A stretch of 51,727 bases of DNA from Candidatus Omnitrophota bacterium (GTDB taxonomy: Bacteria; Omnitrophota; Gorgyraeia; Zapsychrales; Fredricksoniimonadaceae): assembly GCA_002753465.1 (NCBI GenBank), contig PEAF01000008.1, positions 1-51,727 of the forward strand, given 5' to 3'. The position numbers were made by a program, and so were the translations under genes. Each line of letters opens with the position of its first letter. The first letter of the stretch is position 1. Positions 1 through 8,402 of the stretch are shown here, in pieces. The notes below the pieces were generated by a model. The model was not told the DNA's origin. It saw only the letters and a list, made by a program, of their open reading frames with translations, and searched no databases.

Positions 1-1390
1 TGGTCAATGCTTTGAGCTTACGCGGTGCGAAGGCACGGACAAAGCTGTCCACGCACGAAGAACTGGTCAGCATGACCGCGTCGATCTTGCGCCCCTCAAA
101 TAACCTCCGTATGCGGCCGTAGTTGACGATAAGCGGCACAGACCTATAAAGGTCAAGCGTGTCAAGATCAAGCCTGGCTGAACGCAATTTCTGCTCCAGC
201 ACGGGACGGCTGCCCAGCGCATGGACCAGCAGGATCCTCTGTGATCTCTTGCCGACAGCACGGATCACTTCATCCGCCAAAGCTTCCTGCACGAACTCCG
301 CCGGAACCAAGCTGACAGGAAGGCCTAGATCCTTAAGATACGACGCTGTTTTCTGTCCGATCGCGGCGATCTTTTTACCCTGCAAGCGCTCCGGGCTGAT
401 CCTGGCGCGATGCATCTGCTTCATAAAAATATCCACGCCATTGGCGCTGGTGAAAATAAGCCAGCTATAAAGGTCAAGCGCCTCTAGCCGGGCCTTGATC
501 TCAGCCGTCTTGCCCGAAGGGACGACTTTAATGAGCGGCACGGAAATAACTGTCGCCCCATGCGTTTTAAGCAGGTCAACCAGAGCAGAGGCCTGATGTG
601 CAGGGCGCGTAACAAGGATGCGCTTGCCCTTAAGGGCCGGCTCGGGTTTAAACCAATCGAGTTTCTCACGCAAAGCCACCACTCGCCCTATGACAATGAT
701 CGCCGGCGCCTTTATGCCGGCGTCTTTAACCCTGCCAACGATATCCGCCAGCGTACCGGTAACGACCTTCTGATCACGGCAGGTGCCATTACTGATAACA
801 GCCACAGGCATGGTACGCCTTTTACGGTCGGCGGTAACTTCCCTGACGATCTTTTCCAAATTGGCAAAACCCATGAGGATCACCAGCGTGGCATGGTCAT
901 CGACCTGTTTCTTCCAGTCGATGGTGGCGCGGCCCTTTTCAGGCGCCTCATGACCCGTCACAATATTAAGCCTGGATGAAATATTGCGGTACGTCACCGG
1001 GATCCCGGCGTACGCCGGCACGGCATAAGAGGAACTCACACCCGGTACGATCTCAAAAGGAACGCCCGCCTCGGCCAATTCCAGCGCCTCTTCCGCACCA
1101 CGTCCGAAAAGCAGCGGATCCCCACCTTTTAAGCGCACAACGATATTGCCCTTCTTCGCCGTCTGGACCAGCAACCGATTGATCTCCTTCTGGAACAAAA
1201 TGTGATTTTGCGGATACTTGCCGGCAAAGATGCGCCTGGCGCTTTTGGGGGCAAATGACAATAATTCAGGATTGACCAGATGATCATAAACGACCACGTT
1301 AGCCACATGCAGGCAGTGCACCGCTTTTAATGTGATGAGTCCGACGTCGCCGGGGCCTGCGCCCACAAGAAACACCTTGCCGTTTTTCAT
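1..1390 (-). CDS. cobA-hemD: uroporphyrinogen-III C-methyltransferase / uroporphyrinogen-III synthase fusion (3' end cut by window)
   Basis: Bifunctional tetrapyrrole enzyme. The N-terminal SAM-dependent methyltransferase (SUMT) converts uroporphyrinogen III to precorrin-2. The C-terminal HemD domain closes hydroxymethylbilane to uroporphyrinogen III. I translated it from the ATG at 1390; 463 codons are visible and the frame is open to the left edge, so the C-terminus is missing. The start shows the SUMT signature VFLVGAGPGDVGLITLKA, followed by VVRLKGGDPLLFGRGAEE and EIVPGVSSSYAVPAYAGIP. After about residue 245 the HemD part begins with GKRILVTRPAHQAS, with LIFTSANGVDIF further on. It lies 13 nt downstream of hemC and is cotranscribed with it. 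Such fusions are common outside Proteobacteria. The family call is secure. Confidence 0.93.
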   Translation of the reverse strand, partial: MKNGKVFLVGAGPGDVGLITLKAVHCLHVANVVVYDHLVNPELLSFAPKSARRIFAGKYPQNHILFQKEINRLLVQTAKKGNIVVRLKGGDPLLFGRGAEEALELAEAGVPFEIVPGVSSSYAVPAYAGIPVTYRNISSRLNIVTGHEAPEKGRATIDWKKQVDDHATLVILMGFANLEKIVREVTADRKRRTMPVAVISNGTCRDQKVVTGTLADIVGRVKDAGIKAPAIIVIGRVVALREKLDWFKPEPALKGKRILVTRPAHQASALVDLLKTHGATVISVPLIKVVPSGKTAEIKARLEALDLYSWLIFTSANGVDIFMKQMHRARISPERLQGKKIAAIGQKTASYLKDLGLPVSLVPAEFVQEALADEVIRAVGKRSQRILLVHALGSRPVLEQKLRSARLDLDTLDLYRSVPLIVNYGRIRRLFEGRKIDAVMLTSSSCVDSFVRAFAPRKLKALT

Positions 1391-1403
1391 ATCGCTCCCG
1401 TCA

Positions 1404-2330
1404 TTACAACACCTTTAACGCGGCACGGATCCATCCGCCCGGTGCGTCCAACATTTCCAGGGCCAGCTTCTCTCCCAACGCTTCAGCGTCATGCGAAAGC
1501 CCCTTAAGCGAACGCTGAACCTTATCCTTACCGTCGGGACTAACCACCTGCGCCGTCAACATTAACGCCTCACCCGTGACTTCCGCCAAAGCGCCGACGG
1601 GAAGGCTGCACCCGCCGCCCAACCCCTTTAAAAAAGACCTCTCCGCCGTGACCGCACAACGTGTCGGGGCATGATCGATCGTCTGAACCACAAGCTTGAG
1701 CTTCGGATCATTCCGGCGGATCTCAATCGCCAAAGCGCCCTGGCACGGGGCCGGCAAAAGAATATCCAGCGGTAAATATTCCGTGATCAGACCGCCCTGC
1801 GCCAAGCGCAATACACCCGCAGCGGCAATGACGATCGCATCAACCTCGCCGGAAAGAAGCTTCCTGATCCGCGTGTCGATATTCCCGCGCAAAGGGACGA
1901 CCTCAATATCCTGTCTGGCCGCAAGGATCTGGGCACGCCGGCGGATACTGCTGGTCCCGATACGGGCACCCGCCTTAAGGTCATAAAATCTAATATGGCC
2001 GCGTGATAAAAGCGCATCCTGCGGATTTTCCCGGGCGCAAACGGCCCCCAGCTCAAGTCCGGGGCGCATGGTACAGGGCATATCCTTAAGGCTGTGTACG
2101 GCCATATCTATGTCGGCGTTTAAAAGCGCCTCTTCGATCTCTTTAACAAAAATGCCCTGGTGCTCCGGTAGCGTACTGCGCTCGGGCACACGGTCACCTG
2201 CCGTTGAGATGGGTTTGACTATAAATTCATATTCAGGAAAGGTCTGTTTCAAGGCAGCGATCACACCGTTGGTCTGTGTCAGGGCCAATGCGCTTTTCCG
2301 CGTCCCAACCGTAATGATGCCGTTTTTCAT
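1404..2330 (-). CDS. hemC: hydroxymethylbilane synthase (porphobilinogen deaminase)
   Basis: Polymerises four porphobilinogen units into hydroxymethylbilane, the substrate of the HemD domain encoded just downstream. The 308-residue length is typical. Visible hallmarks are the catalytic Asp in HSLKDMP (D83), the basic substrate-binding block GTSSIRRRAQILAAR (about 125-139), LRGNIDTR, and the dipyrromethane-cofactor cysteine C241 in GLGGGCSLPVGA. The ATG at 2330 overlaps the stop of the upstream precorrin-2 dehydrogenase gene by 4 nt (ATGA), which indicates translational coupling. Confidence 0.96.
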   Translation of the reverse strand: MKNGIITVGTRKSALALTQTNGVIAALKQTFPEYEFIVKPISTAGDRVPERSTLPEHQGIFVKEIEEALLNADIDMAVHSLKDMPCTMRPGLELGAVCARENPQDALLSRGHIRFYDLKAGARIGTSSIRRRAQILAARQDIEVVPLRGNIDTRIRKLLSGEVDAIVIAAAGVLRLAQGGLITEYLPLDILLPAPCQGALAIEIRRNDPKLKLVVQTIDHAPTRCAVTAERSFLKGLGGGCSLPVGALAEVTGEALMLTAQVVSPDGKDKVQRSLKGLSHDAEALGEKLALEMLDAPGGWIRAALKVL

Positions 2331-2914
2331 AAGAGCCCCGCAAACGGCCGGGCCTTCATGATCTTCTGATAGGCCGCCTTGCGCGCTGATGCTGTTTTAC
2401 AGCAACGCTGTACATCCTTGCGGGCCGCTCCCAGCGCCCGGGCCAGATCGCCGTGAGCCGGCTTCAGGCATTTTTCACATTTTTTCCTCAATGCTTTTGC
2501 CAGAAGCGGGCTCTGCCCGCCCGTCGATACCGCCATGGCCAGCGGCCCCCGCCGGATAACGGCCGGCACAATAAAATTACACAGCGCCGGCACATCCACA
2601 ACATTGACCAGGATATTCCTAGCCGCGGCATCACGGGCCACGGCCTTATTAGCGTCGACGTCATTTGTCGCCGCTACGACTAGAAAGGCACCTTTAAGGT
2701 GCGCCTTTTGATAGGATTGATCAAGGCGGCGAACTTTACCTGACCGTATAAGCGCGGCCATTTTATCTTTAACCTGCGGACTGACCACGGTGACCGCCGC
2801 CCCGCAAGCCAAGAGCGAACGCGCCTTGCGCCAGGCCACATCTCCGCCACCGATGACCACACAGGCCTTATGCTGCAAATCGAGATTGACCGGATAATAA
2901 AGCTTACTCTTCAT
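2327..2914 (-). CDS. precorrin-2 dehydrogenase (siroheme synthase N-terminal family)
   Basis: NAD-dependent oxidation of precorrin-2 to sirohydrochlorin, as in the CysG N-terminal domain, Met8p and SirC. I start it at the ATG at 2914 (195 residues), because the upstream in-frame start is only a TTG and AAGAAGG precedes the ATG at a workable distance. The Rossmann signature VVIGGGDVAWRKARSLLACGAAVTVVSP is complete. NFIVPAVIRRGPLAMAVSTGGQSPLLA is the family's second conserved block, and a helical dimerisation part follows. It is the first gene of a three-gene operon with hemC and cobA-hemD. No hemA lies beside it, which is unusual for this gene order. A separate chelatase is not visible here. 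Confidence 0.88.
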   Translation of the reverse strand: MKSKLYYPVNLDLQHKACVVIGGGDVAWRKARSLLACGAAVTVVSPQVKDKMAALIRSGKVRRLDQSYQKAHLKGAFLVVAATNDVDANKAVARDAAARNILVNVVDVPALCNFIVPAVIRRGPLAMAVSTGGQSPLLAKALRKKCEKCLKPAHGDLARALGAARKDVQRCCKTASARKAAYQKIMKARPFAGLL

Positions 2915-3025
2915 GCGCCGCAACCTTCTTTCCCATCAAAAACCTTCATCCGGCCAACGCTTTTACGGATAGGCACGCCATCTCCGGTACCCGTTCCCGG
3001 GATCGGATTTGACGGCAAAGGCTGT

Positions 3026-3421
3026 TTATTTCTTACCCGCCAATTTCATTTTGATCTTACCGAGCAACTGATCCGCGTCGATCGGCTTCAGGATATAATC
3101 ATCACACCCTAAATTAAAGGCCCGCATGAACGGCTGATCGAAGGCCGTGACCATGATGATCGGAACGCCCTGACCCAGTTCAACGTCAGTGTCGGCTTCA
3201 AATTTACGCACCATTTCCAAAAAAGCCAGGCCGTCGACTTCAGGCATGGCAATGTCCAAAAGGATCAGGTCAAATGGATGCTTGCCGGCCAAGGCCTTTT
3301 TATAATGCTCAAAAGCTTCGCGCCCGTTACCCGCCACCACGCAATCCGCCACTTCAGCTACGACCTCGACGAGGAGCTCCCGGTTCGCTGCATTATCATC
3401 TACGACCATGATCTTCCACAT
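3026..3421 (-). CDS. receiver-only response regulator (CheY-like), copy 1
   Basis: Single REC domain of 131 residues with no output domain. All phosphorylation residues are present: acidic pair D8-D9 (VVDDN), phospho-acceptor D56 (LLLDIAMP), T92 (VTAF) and K112 (LKPID). The ATG follows a good AAGGAG site. It is the last gene of the kinase-HPt-REC-REC operon and is about 60% identical by eye to the preceding gene, so the two arose by tandem duplication. It probably takes phosphate from the HPt protein and acts by protein contact; the target is not evident from the sequence. Confidence 0.92.
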   Translation of the reverse strand: MWKIMVVDDNAANRELLVEVVAEVADCVVAGNGREAFEHYKKALAGKHPFDLILLDIAMPEVDGLAFLEMVRKFEADTDVELGQGVPIIMVTAFDQPFMRAFNLGCDDYILKPIDADQLLGKIKMKLAGKK

Positions 3422-3447
3422 AAAACTCTCCTTGTAACGTATATTAC

Positions 3448-3849
3448 CTAAGCCTTATTTTTTCCCGCGAGCTTCATTTTGATCTTCTGGATCAATTGGT
3501 CTGAAGCAACGGGCTTTAACATATAATCATCACACCCCAGATCGAACGCTTTCTTGAACGGCTCTTCAAAGGCAGTAACAATGATGATCGGCAAACCTTC
3601 CCCCGGCACGACACCCGCAGATGCCTCGATCGCGCGCACAAGGCTCAAAACGGTCAATCCGTCCACTTCCGGCATTTCAATGTCCAAAAGCATCATGTCA
3701 TACGGCTTATTGTCGATGACTGAATCCTTATAGATCTCAAACGCCTCACGTCCGTTGATGGCAATATCACACACCGCATATTCGCGTAAAAGTTCGATCA
3801 AAAACTCTCTATTGGCCGCATTATCATCAACAACCAGGATCTTCCACAT
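3448..3849 (-). CDS. receiver-only response regulator (CheY-like), copy 2
   Basis: REC-only protein of 133 residues, paralogous to its downstream neighbour. The same key positions are intact (D8-D9, D56 in LLDIEMP, T92, K112). The opening segment MWKILVVDDNAANRE is almost the same as in copy 1. The helix alpha4-beta5-alpha5 face, usually the partner-binding surface, differs between the two copies (for example EEPFKKAFDLG against DQPFMRAFNLG), so the duplicates may contact different targets. It lies 12 nt downstream of the HPt gene. Confidence 0.92.
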   Translation of the reverse strand: MWKILVVDDNAANREFLIELLREYAVCDIAINGREAFEIYKDSVIDNKPYDMMLLDIEMPEVDGLTVLSLVRAIEASAGVVPGEGLPIIIVTAFEEPFKKAFDLGCDDYMLKPVASDQLIQKIKMKLAGKNKA

Positions 3850-3861
3850 ATCCGTATCTCT

Positions 3862-4215
3862 CTATAACACGCTTTTTAACTGATCGAATTTTGCCTGGAA
3901 CTCGGCCACGAGAGGCGCGATGGTCGCAACCGCATCTTTTCGCCGGGCGCGTACGTCAACTTCTGCCATAAGATCTGATAAAGTCTTGACGCGCAAATTA
4001 GCAAAAACGCCCTTGATCTCATGGGCTATTTTAGCAGCGCTGTCATGATCATTGCTCTTTAACGCACCGTCCAACTGCGGCAGCGACGCTGATGTTGTCA
4101 TCACGGATATATTGAGGATCCTTTCATACACCGATTCCTTCAGCTTCAGTTCACCGGCTATGTCCGTAACATCGATATCCAAATATTCTTTAAGCTTCAC
4201 TGTATCCATCGCCAT
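3862..4215 (-). CDS. HPt-domain phosphotransfer protein
   Basis: Histidine phosphotransfer protein of 117 residues, all helical in appearance. The motif AAKIAHEIKGVFANLR places the phospho-accepting histidine at H65. It would relay phosphate from the receiver domain of the hybrid kinase encoded 14 nt upstream to the two stand-alone receivers encoded downstream. That makes a complete His-Asp-His-Asp chain in one operon. Length and motif fit the Hpt family. Confidence 0.88.
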   Translation of the reverse strand: MAMDTVKLKEYLDIDVTDIAGELKLKESVYERILNISVMTTSASLPQLDGALKSNDHDSAAKIAHEIKGVFANLRVKTLSDLMAEVDVRARRKDAVATIAPLVAEFQAKFDQLKSVL

Positions 4216-4229
4216 GCCCCGCTCCCTTG

Positions 4230-7200
4230 TTATACCGTCAACCCGCGCTTTTTATACTTGATCAATTTGGCCTTAAGAATATCAAAATTAACCGGCTTGG
4301 ACAGATAATCCGTCATCCCGGCCTGAAAACAATGCGCCGCATCGCCTTTCATCGCCCCGGCTGTGAGCGCGATGATAACGAAATCCTTGTCTATTTCCTG
4401 ATGGATGATCCTGGTGGCCGTAATACCATCCATCACCGGCATCTGCACGTCCATCAGGCAAAGGTCGTAGACCCGACCCTCCCGTAAAAGTTCAAGCGCC
4501 TCAAATCCATTGGACGCATAATCCACCGCGCAGCCCAGTGTTTCAAAATACGCTTTCATGAGTTCCTGATTGGGCAGGCTGTCTTCCGCCAGCAGGATCT
4601 TCATGCCCTTAAGGTCTTCGTCCTGCTGTTTTTCAATGACAGGGGCTTTCTTATCCGGCAGCGCTTCCGCTGTTACATGCAGCGTAACCGTAAAGGTGAA
4701 CTCGCTGCCCTTGCCGGGCTGAGAAGATACCCAGATGCGCCCATCCATCATATTAACTAACTGCTGGCAGATGGCAAGCCCCAAGCCCGTACCGCCAAAC
4801 TGCTTGGTCGTCGACATATCTTCCTGCACGAACGGCATGAAGATATCGTCAAGTTTCTCCGCCGCGATCCCGATACCCGTATCCTTGATCGTGAAATACA
4901 GCTCGACCTTATCCTTTTGATCGGCGTGCTCGATCCGGGATACGGACAGAACGATCTCTCCCTTGGGTGTGAACTTAACCGCATTACCCAGTAAATTCGT
5001 CAGGATCTGGCGCAGGCGCAGCGCATCACCGCTGACACGCCGCGGCACAAGTTCATTGAGAACGGATTTAAACTCAACCGGCTTACTGTTGACCAAAGAC
5101 CGCCCCATCGACAGCGTGTCGTCGATCAGCGCATAAAGGTCAAACTCGGCATTTTCCAGGACCATCTTCCCTGAAGAGATCTTGGAAATATCCAGGATGT
5201 CATTGATGATGGTCAAAAGGATCTTGCCGCCGGACATGATCTGCACCAGATAAGCCTTCTGCTTGTCTGAGATCTCGGTGCGGTTGAGCAGTTCGCTAAA
5301 ACCCAGAATAGCGTTCATAGGCGTGCGGATCTCATGGCTCATATTGGCAATAAAATCGCTTTTGGCGCGGTTGGCGGCATCCGCCAATTCTTTGGCCTCG
5401 ATCATGCCGGCTTCCATGCGCTTGCGGTGCGTAATATCCGAAAGGACAAAAAGGGCGTGCCTGACCCTGTTGATGTAAATAGGCGTAGCATTGATCTCGA
5501 ACCAGACTTTATGCAATTCCCCGGAGGCATTGCGCAAGGTCTGTTCAACCTCAAGGTTAAGTAAGCTTTCCCCGGTCGCTAAAACCTGCTTAGCCGCACT
5601 GAAGATCGGACACTCGACGCACGCAATATCACTGCCGCATCCGCCGGGCGCCGCTTCAGCGTGAACGCATCCCAGGATATTCCCCGGGCGGTCACCCAGG
5701 ATCTCATCAATGCTTTTATGCACCATGTCAGCCACGACGGAATTGACCCTGACCACATTGATCTGCGCGTCTACGAGTAAAAGGCCTACATGTGAAGCAT
5801 CAAAAATAGTCTGCAGTTTATCGCGTTCTTCATCCAGTTCGACCGACAAGGCGAAATATTTGCGCTCATTCTCCTGGACCGCCTGCTTGGATTCCTGTTC
5901 ACGCCGGTAAATGATAAGAAAAACCAAGGTCATGGTCACCAGAAAAAGCGTTATGCTGACCGGAAAAAGTCTTTGCCTGTAAAGATTGACCTTCCATTCA
6001 TCGGCATCCATCGAGAACTCAAAGACACCGGAGAGCCTGTTTGAATATAATCCCTGGACGGGGACGAACATAGACACAAACCCGCTGGATTTACTGTACA
6101 GCGGCTCTTGCACGGCTATCTCGCTATTATTAAAAACCGCGATCAGATCCTTACGCTGGGAGGAATAAATACCATGCGGATCAGTTTTCTCAAGGGCTTT
6201 GCGCGTTTCATCCCGGTCAACATCCAGGAGCAGCGTGATCTTGCCCTGACGCATGCCCCAAAGATGAACATCATCCATGCGCTCTTCTGTCAGGAACATG
6301 GCATCGATCAACTCCTTGATACGCACATAGCTGAACGTATCGCGATCTTCGGGCACACCGGCCAATCTGTCCAGACGACGGTGGTCAATGCCGCTGGCCA
6401 TGGTCTTGACAACCGCCAGAATGTCCTCGCTTTCTTCTATTTTCTTATAATGCGTAACAAGGGTTGTGAAGCCCCAACCCACCAGGATCAAAGTGCAGAA
6501 AATAACCGCCAGATAATCCGTAGAATAAAATACGCGATTACTGTCACTGGTCAAAGGGAAAAGTTTCTTACGTTCGCGAAAATAGTACCGCGACAGCAAA
6601 ATGGCCAGTATAACGGCCAGGGCCATACGCAGCGCTTGAATCGGGACTTGCGCCCAATTAAGAAAGACATCCTGGTTAAATACCGATGCCGGCCAAAAGC
6701 CAGCTTTCGGCGTCGCTAACTGCGTGCAAACATACCCGGCGAGAAGGCAGCAAAACACGGCAAAGAATTGCCGCTCAAGCGGATCTTTCCGGCCGATCCG
6801 CCAGATGAACCATGTGCTTAAAAGACCACCAAGCACACCGAATACATACCTGGCCAGCACATTGACGCCGCTGGCACCATTCAAATATAAACCGCCGCCA
6901 ACCACCAAAAGCAGTAACGGCGCATAAACCCACAGACCAGCCGCACGCGGATAACGCTTGGCCATTTCAACGCGCACCAGCTCTACAAAACACACGAATG
7001 AAAGGGTAAGGAAAATAACGCGAATATCCTTAAACAGCAAACTGCTGGGAAAGGATATCGCCACCATATCCATCCACTCGGTCATGCCATGCAAAACACC
7101 GAACAGAGCGATCCATTTCCAGAACCCCTGACGGGACTTCATACGCCACACAAAAAAGGCCATCGCCGCCAGAAAGATAAACCCCAGGCCGTAAACAAAG

Positions 7201-7238
7201 AAAACAAAGTCCATCTGACTTAAAAAGAATTCACGCAC
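4230..7238 (-). CDS. membrane hybrid sensor histidine kinase (7TM-like, sensor, PAS, HisKA, HATPase, REC)
   Basis: Hybrid kinase of 1002 residues. The GTG at 7238 is taken as the start because AAGGGAG precedes it by 6 nt. About seven hydrophobic segments fill residues 8-220. A further membrane segment (about 243-260), an extracytoplasmic sensor region (about 265-425) and another membrane segment (about 427-444) follow. A PAS domain (about 475-605) holds four cysteines, C524, C534, C540 and C543. HisKA has the phospho-histidine H635 in NMSHEIRTPMNA. The HATPase shows NLLGNAVKFT, DTGIGI and GGTGLGLAI. The C-terminal REC has E885-D886, D930, T959 and K981. It heads the phosphorelay operon. The stimulus is not evident; the cysteines could bind a metal or respond to redox. 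Confidence 0.93.
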   Translation of the reverse strand: MREFFLSQMDFVFFVYGLGFIFLAAMAFFVWRMKSRQGFWKWIALFGVLHGMTEWMDMVAISFPSSLLFKDIRVIFLTLSFVCFVELVRVEMAKRYPRAAGLWVYAPLLLLVVGGGLYLNGASGVNVLARYVFGVLGGLLSTWFIWRIGRKDPLERQFFAVFCCLLAGYVCTQLATPKAGFWPASVFNQDVFLNWAQVPIQALRMALAVILAILLSRYYFRERKKLFPLTSDSNRVFYSTDYLAVIFCTLILVGWGFTTLVTHYKKIEESEDILAVVKTMASGIDHRRLDRLAGVPEDRDTFSYVRIKELIDAMFLTEERMDDVHLWGMRQGKITLLLDVDRDETRKALEKTDPHGIYSSQRKDLIAVFNNSEIAVQEPLYSKSSGFVSMFVPVQGLYSNRLSGVFEFSMDADEWKVNLYRQRLFPVSITLFLVTMTLVFLIIYRREQESKQAVQENERKYFALSVELDEERDKLQTIFDASHVGLLLVDAQINVVRVNSVVADMVHKSIDEILGDRPGNILGCVHAEAAPGGCGSDIACVECPIFSAAKQVLATGESLLNLEVEQTLRNASGELHKVWFEINATPIYINRVRHALFVLSDITHRKRMEAGMIEAKELADAANRAKSDFIANMSHEIRTPMNAILGFSELLNRTEISDKQKAYLVQIMSGGKILLTIINDILDISKISSGKMVLENAEFDLYALIDDTLSMGRSLVNSKPVEFKSVLNELVPRRVSGDALRLRQILTNLLGNAVKFTPKGEIVLSVSRIEHADQKDKVELYFTIKDTGIGIAAEKLDDIFMPFVQEDMSTTKQFGGTGLGLAICQQLVNMMDGRIWVSSQPGKGSEFTFTVTLHVTAEALPDKKAPVIEKQQDEDLKGMKILLAEDSLPNQELMKAYFETLGCAVDYASNGFEALELLREGRVYDLCLMDVQMPVMDGITATRIIHQEIDKDFVIIALTAGAMKGDAAHCFQAGMTDYLSKPVNFDILKAKLIKYKKRGLTV

Positions 7239-7436
7239 GAATACTCCCTTGGGACAGGATATTCAACAAAATAATACTTAAATACTATATTAAATTAGTT
7301 AATATGCCTAGTAATTAGTCTTTATTTAACTAAAAAGCGGCTTTTTATTCAAGGTAGGAGAGGTCTGTTCAAACGGGAAGATTTGATAGTTTAAAAACAA
7401 AGTCTTGCTGTCTATATAACCTGCATGATCGTATCA

Positions 7437-7892
7437 TCAACGCAGGGTTAAAGTTTTCTGCGCACCGTCCTTACCCGCCACAGTGACCCCCTCAGCGCTC
7501 ATTGATCTGACCACACCCAAAGGAATTTCATCGCCGGTTTTGACACGGCGCTCCCTACCGTCAATCTCAAGCACGGCTTCAGCGACAGCCCCGCTCATAA
7601 ATACATATTTAAGCGATACGACCGGAACAGCATTGACGCCACCCGAAGCAGCTGAGGGCACATTTGACCCCGGAGCCGATGGTGTCCCGAGTTCGGCCAT
7701 GGCTTTCTTCTTCTCCACCTCAAGCTTTAAACGCTCCACCTCCATTTGAAGCAGCTGCAAGTCGTTCTCCCTGGCGCGCTGAACATCAGCCTGGCTGCGC
7801 AGCGCATCAAGCCTTCCTGCCTCAGACTCCTGGGCTAACGCGTATGTTGAAAAGAAACAGGTTAAAAATAACACAACACTTATGATCTTCAT
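7437..7892 (-). CDS. PilP-like pilus biogenesis protein (IncI1 thin-pilus type)
   Basis: Exported protein of 151 residues. I choose the ATG at 7892: a GGGGGTGGG site precedes it, it forms an ATGA overlap with the upstream gene, and it gives a clean signal peptide (MKIISVVLFLTCFFSTYALAQ). A coiled coil follows (about 25-65), then a proline/serine linker and a small beta domain with EIDGRERRVKTGDEIPLGVV. That last pattern matches the PilP family of IncI1 (R64) thin pili, where it acts in the periplasm with the secretin. It is the last gene of the 12-gene secretion operon. Confidence 0.72.
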   Translation of the reverse strand: MKIISVVLFLTCFFSTYALAQESEAGRLDALRSQADVQRARENDLQLLQMEVERLKLEVEKKKAMAELGTPSAPGSNVPSAASGGVNAVPVVSLKYVFMSGAVAEAVLEIDGRERRVKTGDEIPLGVVRSMSAEGVTVAGKDGAQKTLTLR

Positions 7893-8386
7893 ACACCCAC
7901 CCCCATAACGATTAGGTCGATTACGACATTGCTTTTCTGATAAAGCACGCACTTGATAAGAACAGGCCTGGTGTGTTGAAAAGAATCAACAGCCTCCAGA
8001 AATGCCACCAGCGCGGCGTGCGAACGGAATCCCGAGAATACCGCTTGAACCTTTAGCTCCCTGAGGCCAGGCCATACCGCGTCATGCGCCGCCGATAATA
8101 CGTCCGGTGAACTGGCTCCGTCAACTTTTACGCTACACGATGATCGATGTACCCGCGCGAGCACCCCCAGATCATTAAATACATCCATATAAGCCTGCCC
8201 TAATGAAACCCCCTGAATTGAACTTAATCCTTCCAACGCCTCCAGTTCGCCTTGCTTACGCGCAATATCCCTCTTGATGACTCCGGCCTGGACCTCTCTG
8301 GACCGTACCGATGCCTCAAGGCGCATGCCGGCGATGATGATGACAGCGGCAAGGCTGAGCCCGGATAAAATGATAAATAACTTCAT
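7889..8386 (-). CDS. small bitopic membrane protein of the pilus block (PilM/PilO-like)
   Basis: 165 residues with one N-terminal membrane helix (about 4-21), a coiled coil (about 28-55) and a compact C-terminal domain. This topology is that of type IV pilus alignment proteins such as T4aP PilO, and also of IncI1 PilM; I cannot decide between them by eye. It lies between the PilO-like and PilP-like genes, overlapping the latter by 4 nt. The ATG follows CGGAGGGG. It probably links the inner membrane to the secretin complex. Confidence 0.55.
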   Translation of the reverse strand: MKLFIILSGLSLAAVIIIAGMRLEASVRSREVQAGVIKRDIARKQGELEALEGLSSIQGVSLGQAYMDVFNDLGVLARVHRSSCSVKVDGASSPDVLSAAHDAVWPGLRELKVQAVFSGFRSHAALVAFLEAVDSFQHTRPVLIKCVLYQKSNVVIDLIVMGVGV

Positions 8387-8402
8387 GACCCCTCCGATGC
8401 AT

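Noticed and set aside
6108-6719. 203-codon plus-strand frame
   Set aside because: Antisense to the sensor region of the hybrid kinase; no recognisable domain or start signals.
7239-7436. Terminator or promoter between the pilus block and the hybrid kinase
   Set aside because: AAAAAG-CCG-CTTTTT near 7335 is a very short stem, and no convincing -35/-10 pair stands out in this AT-rich gap.
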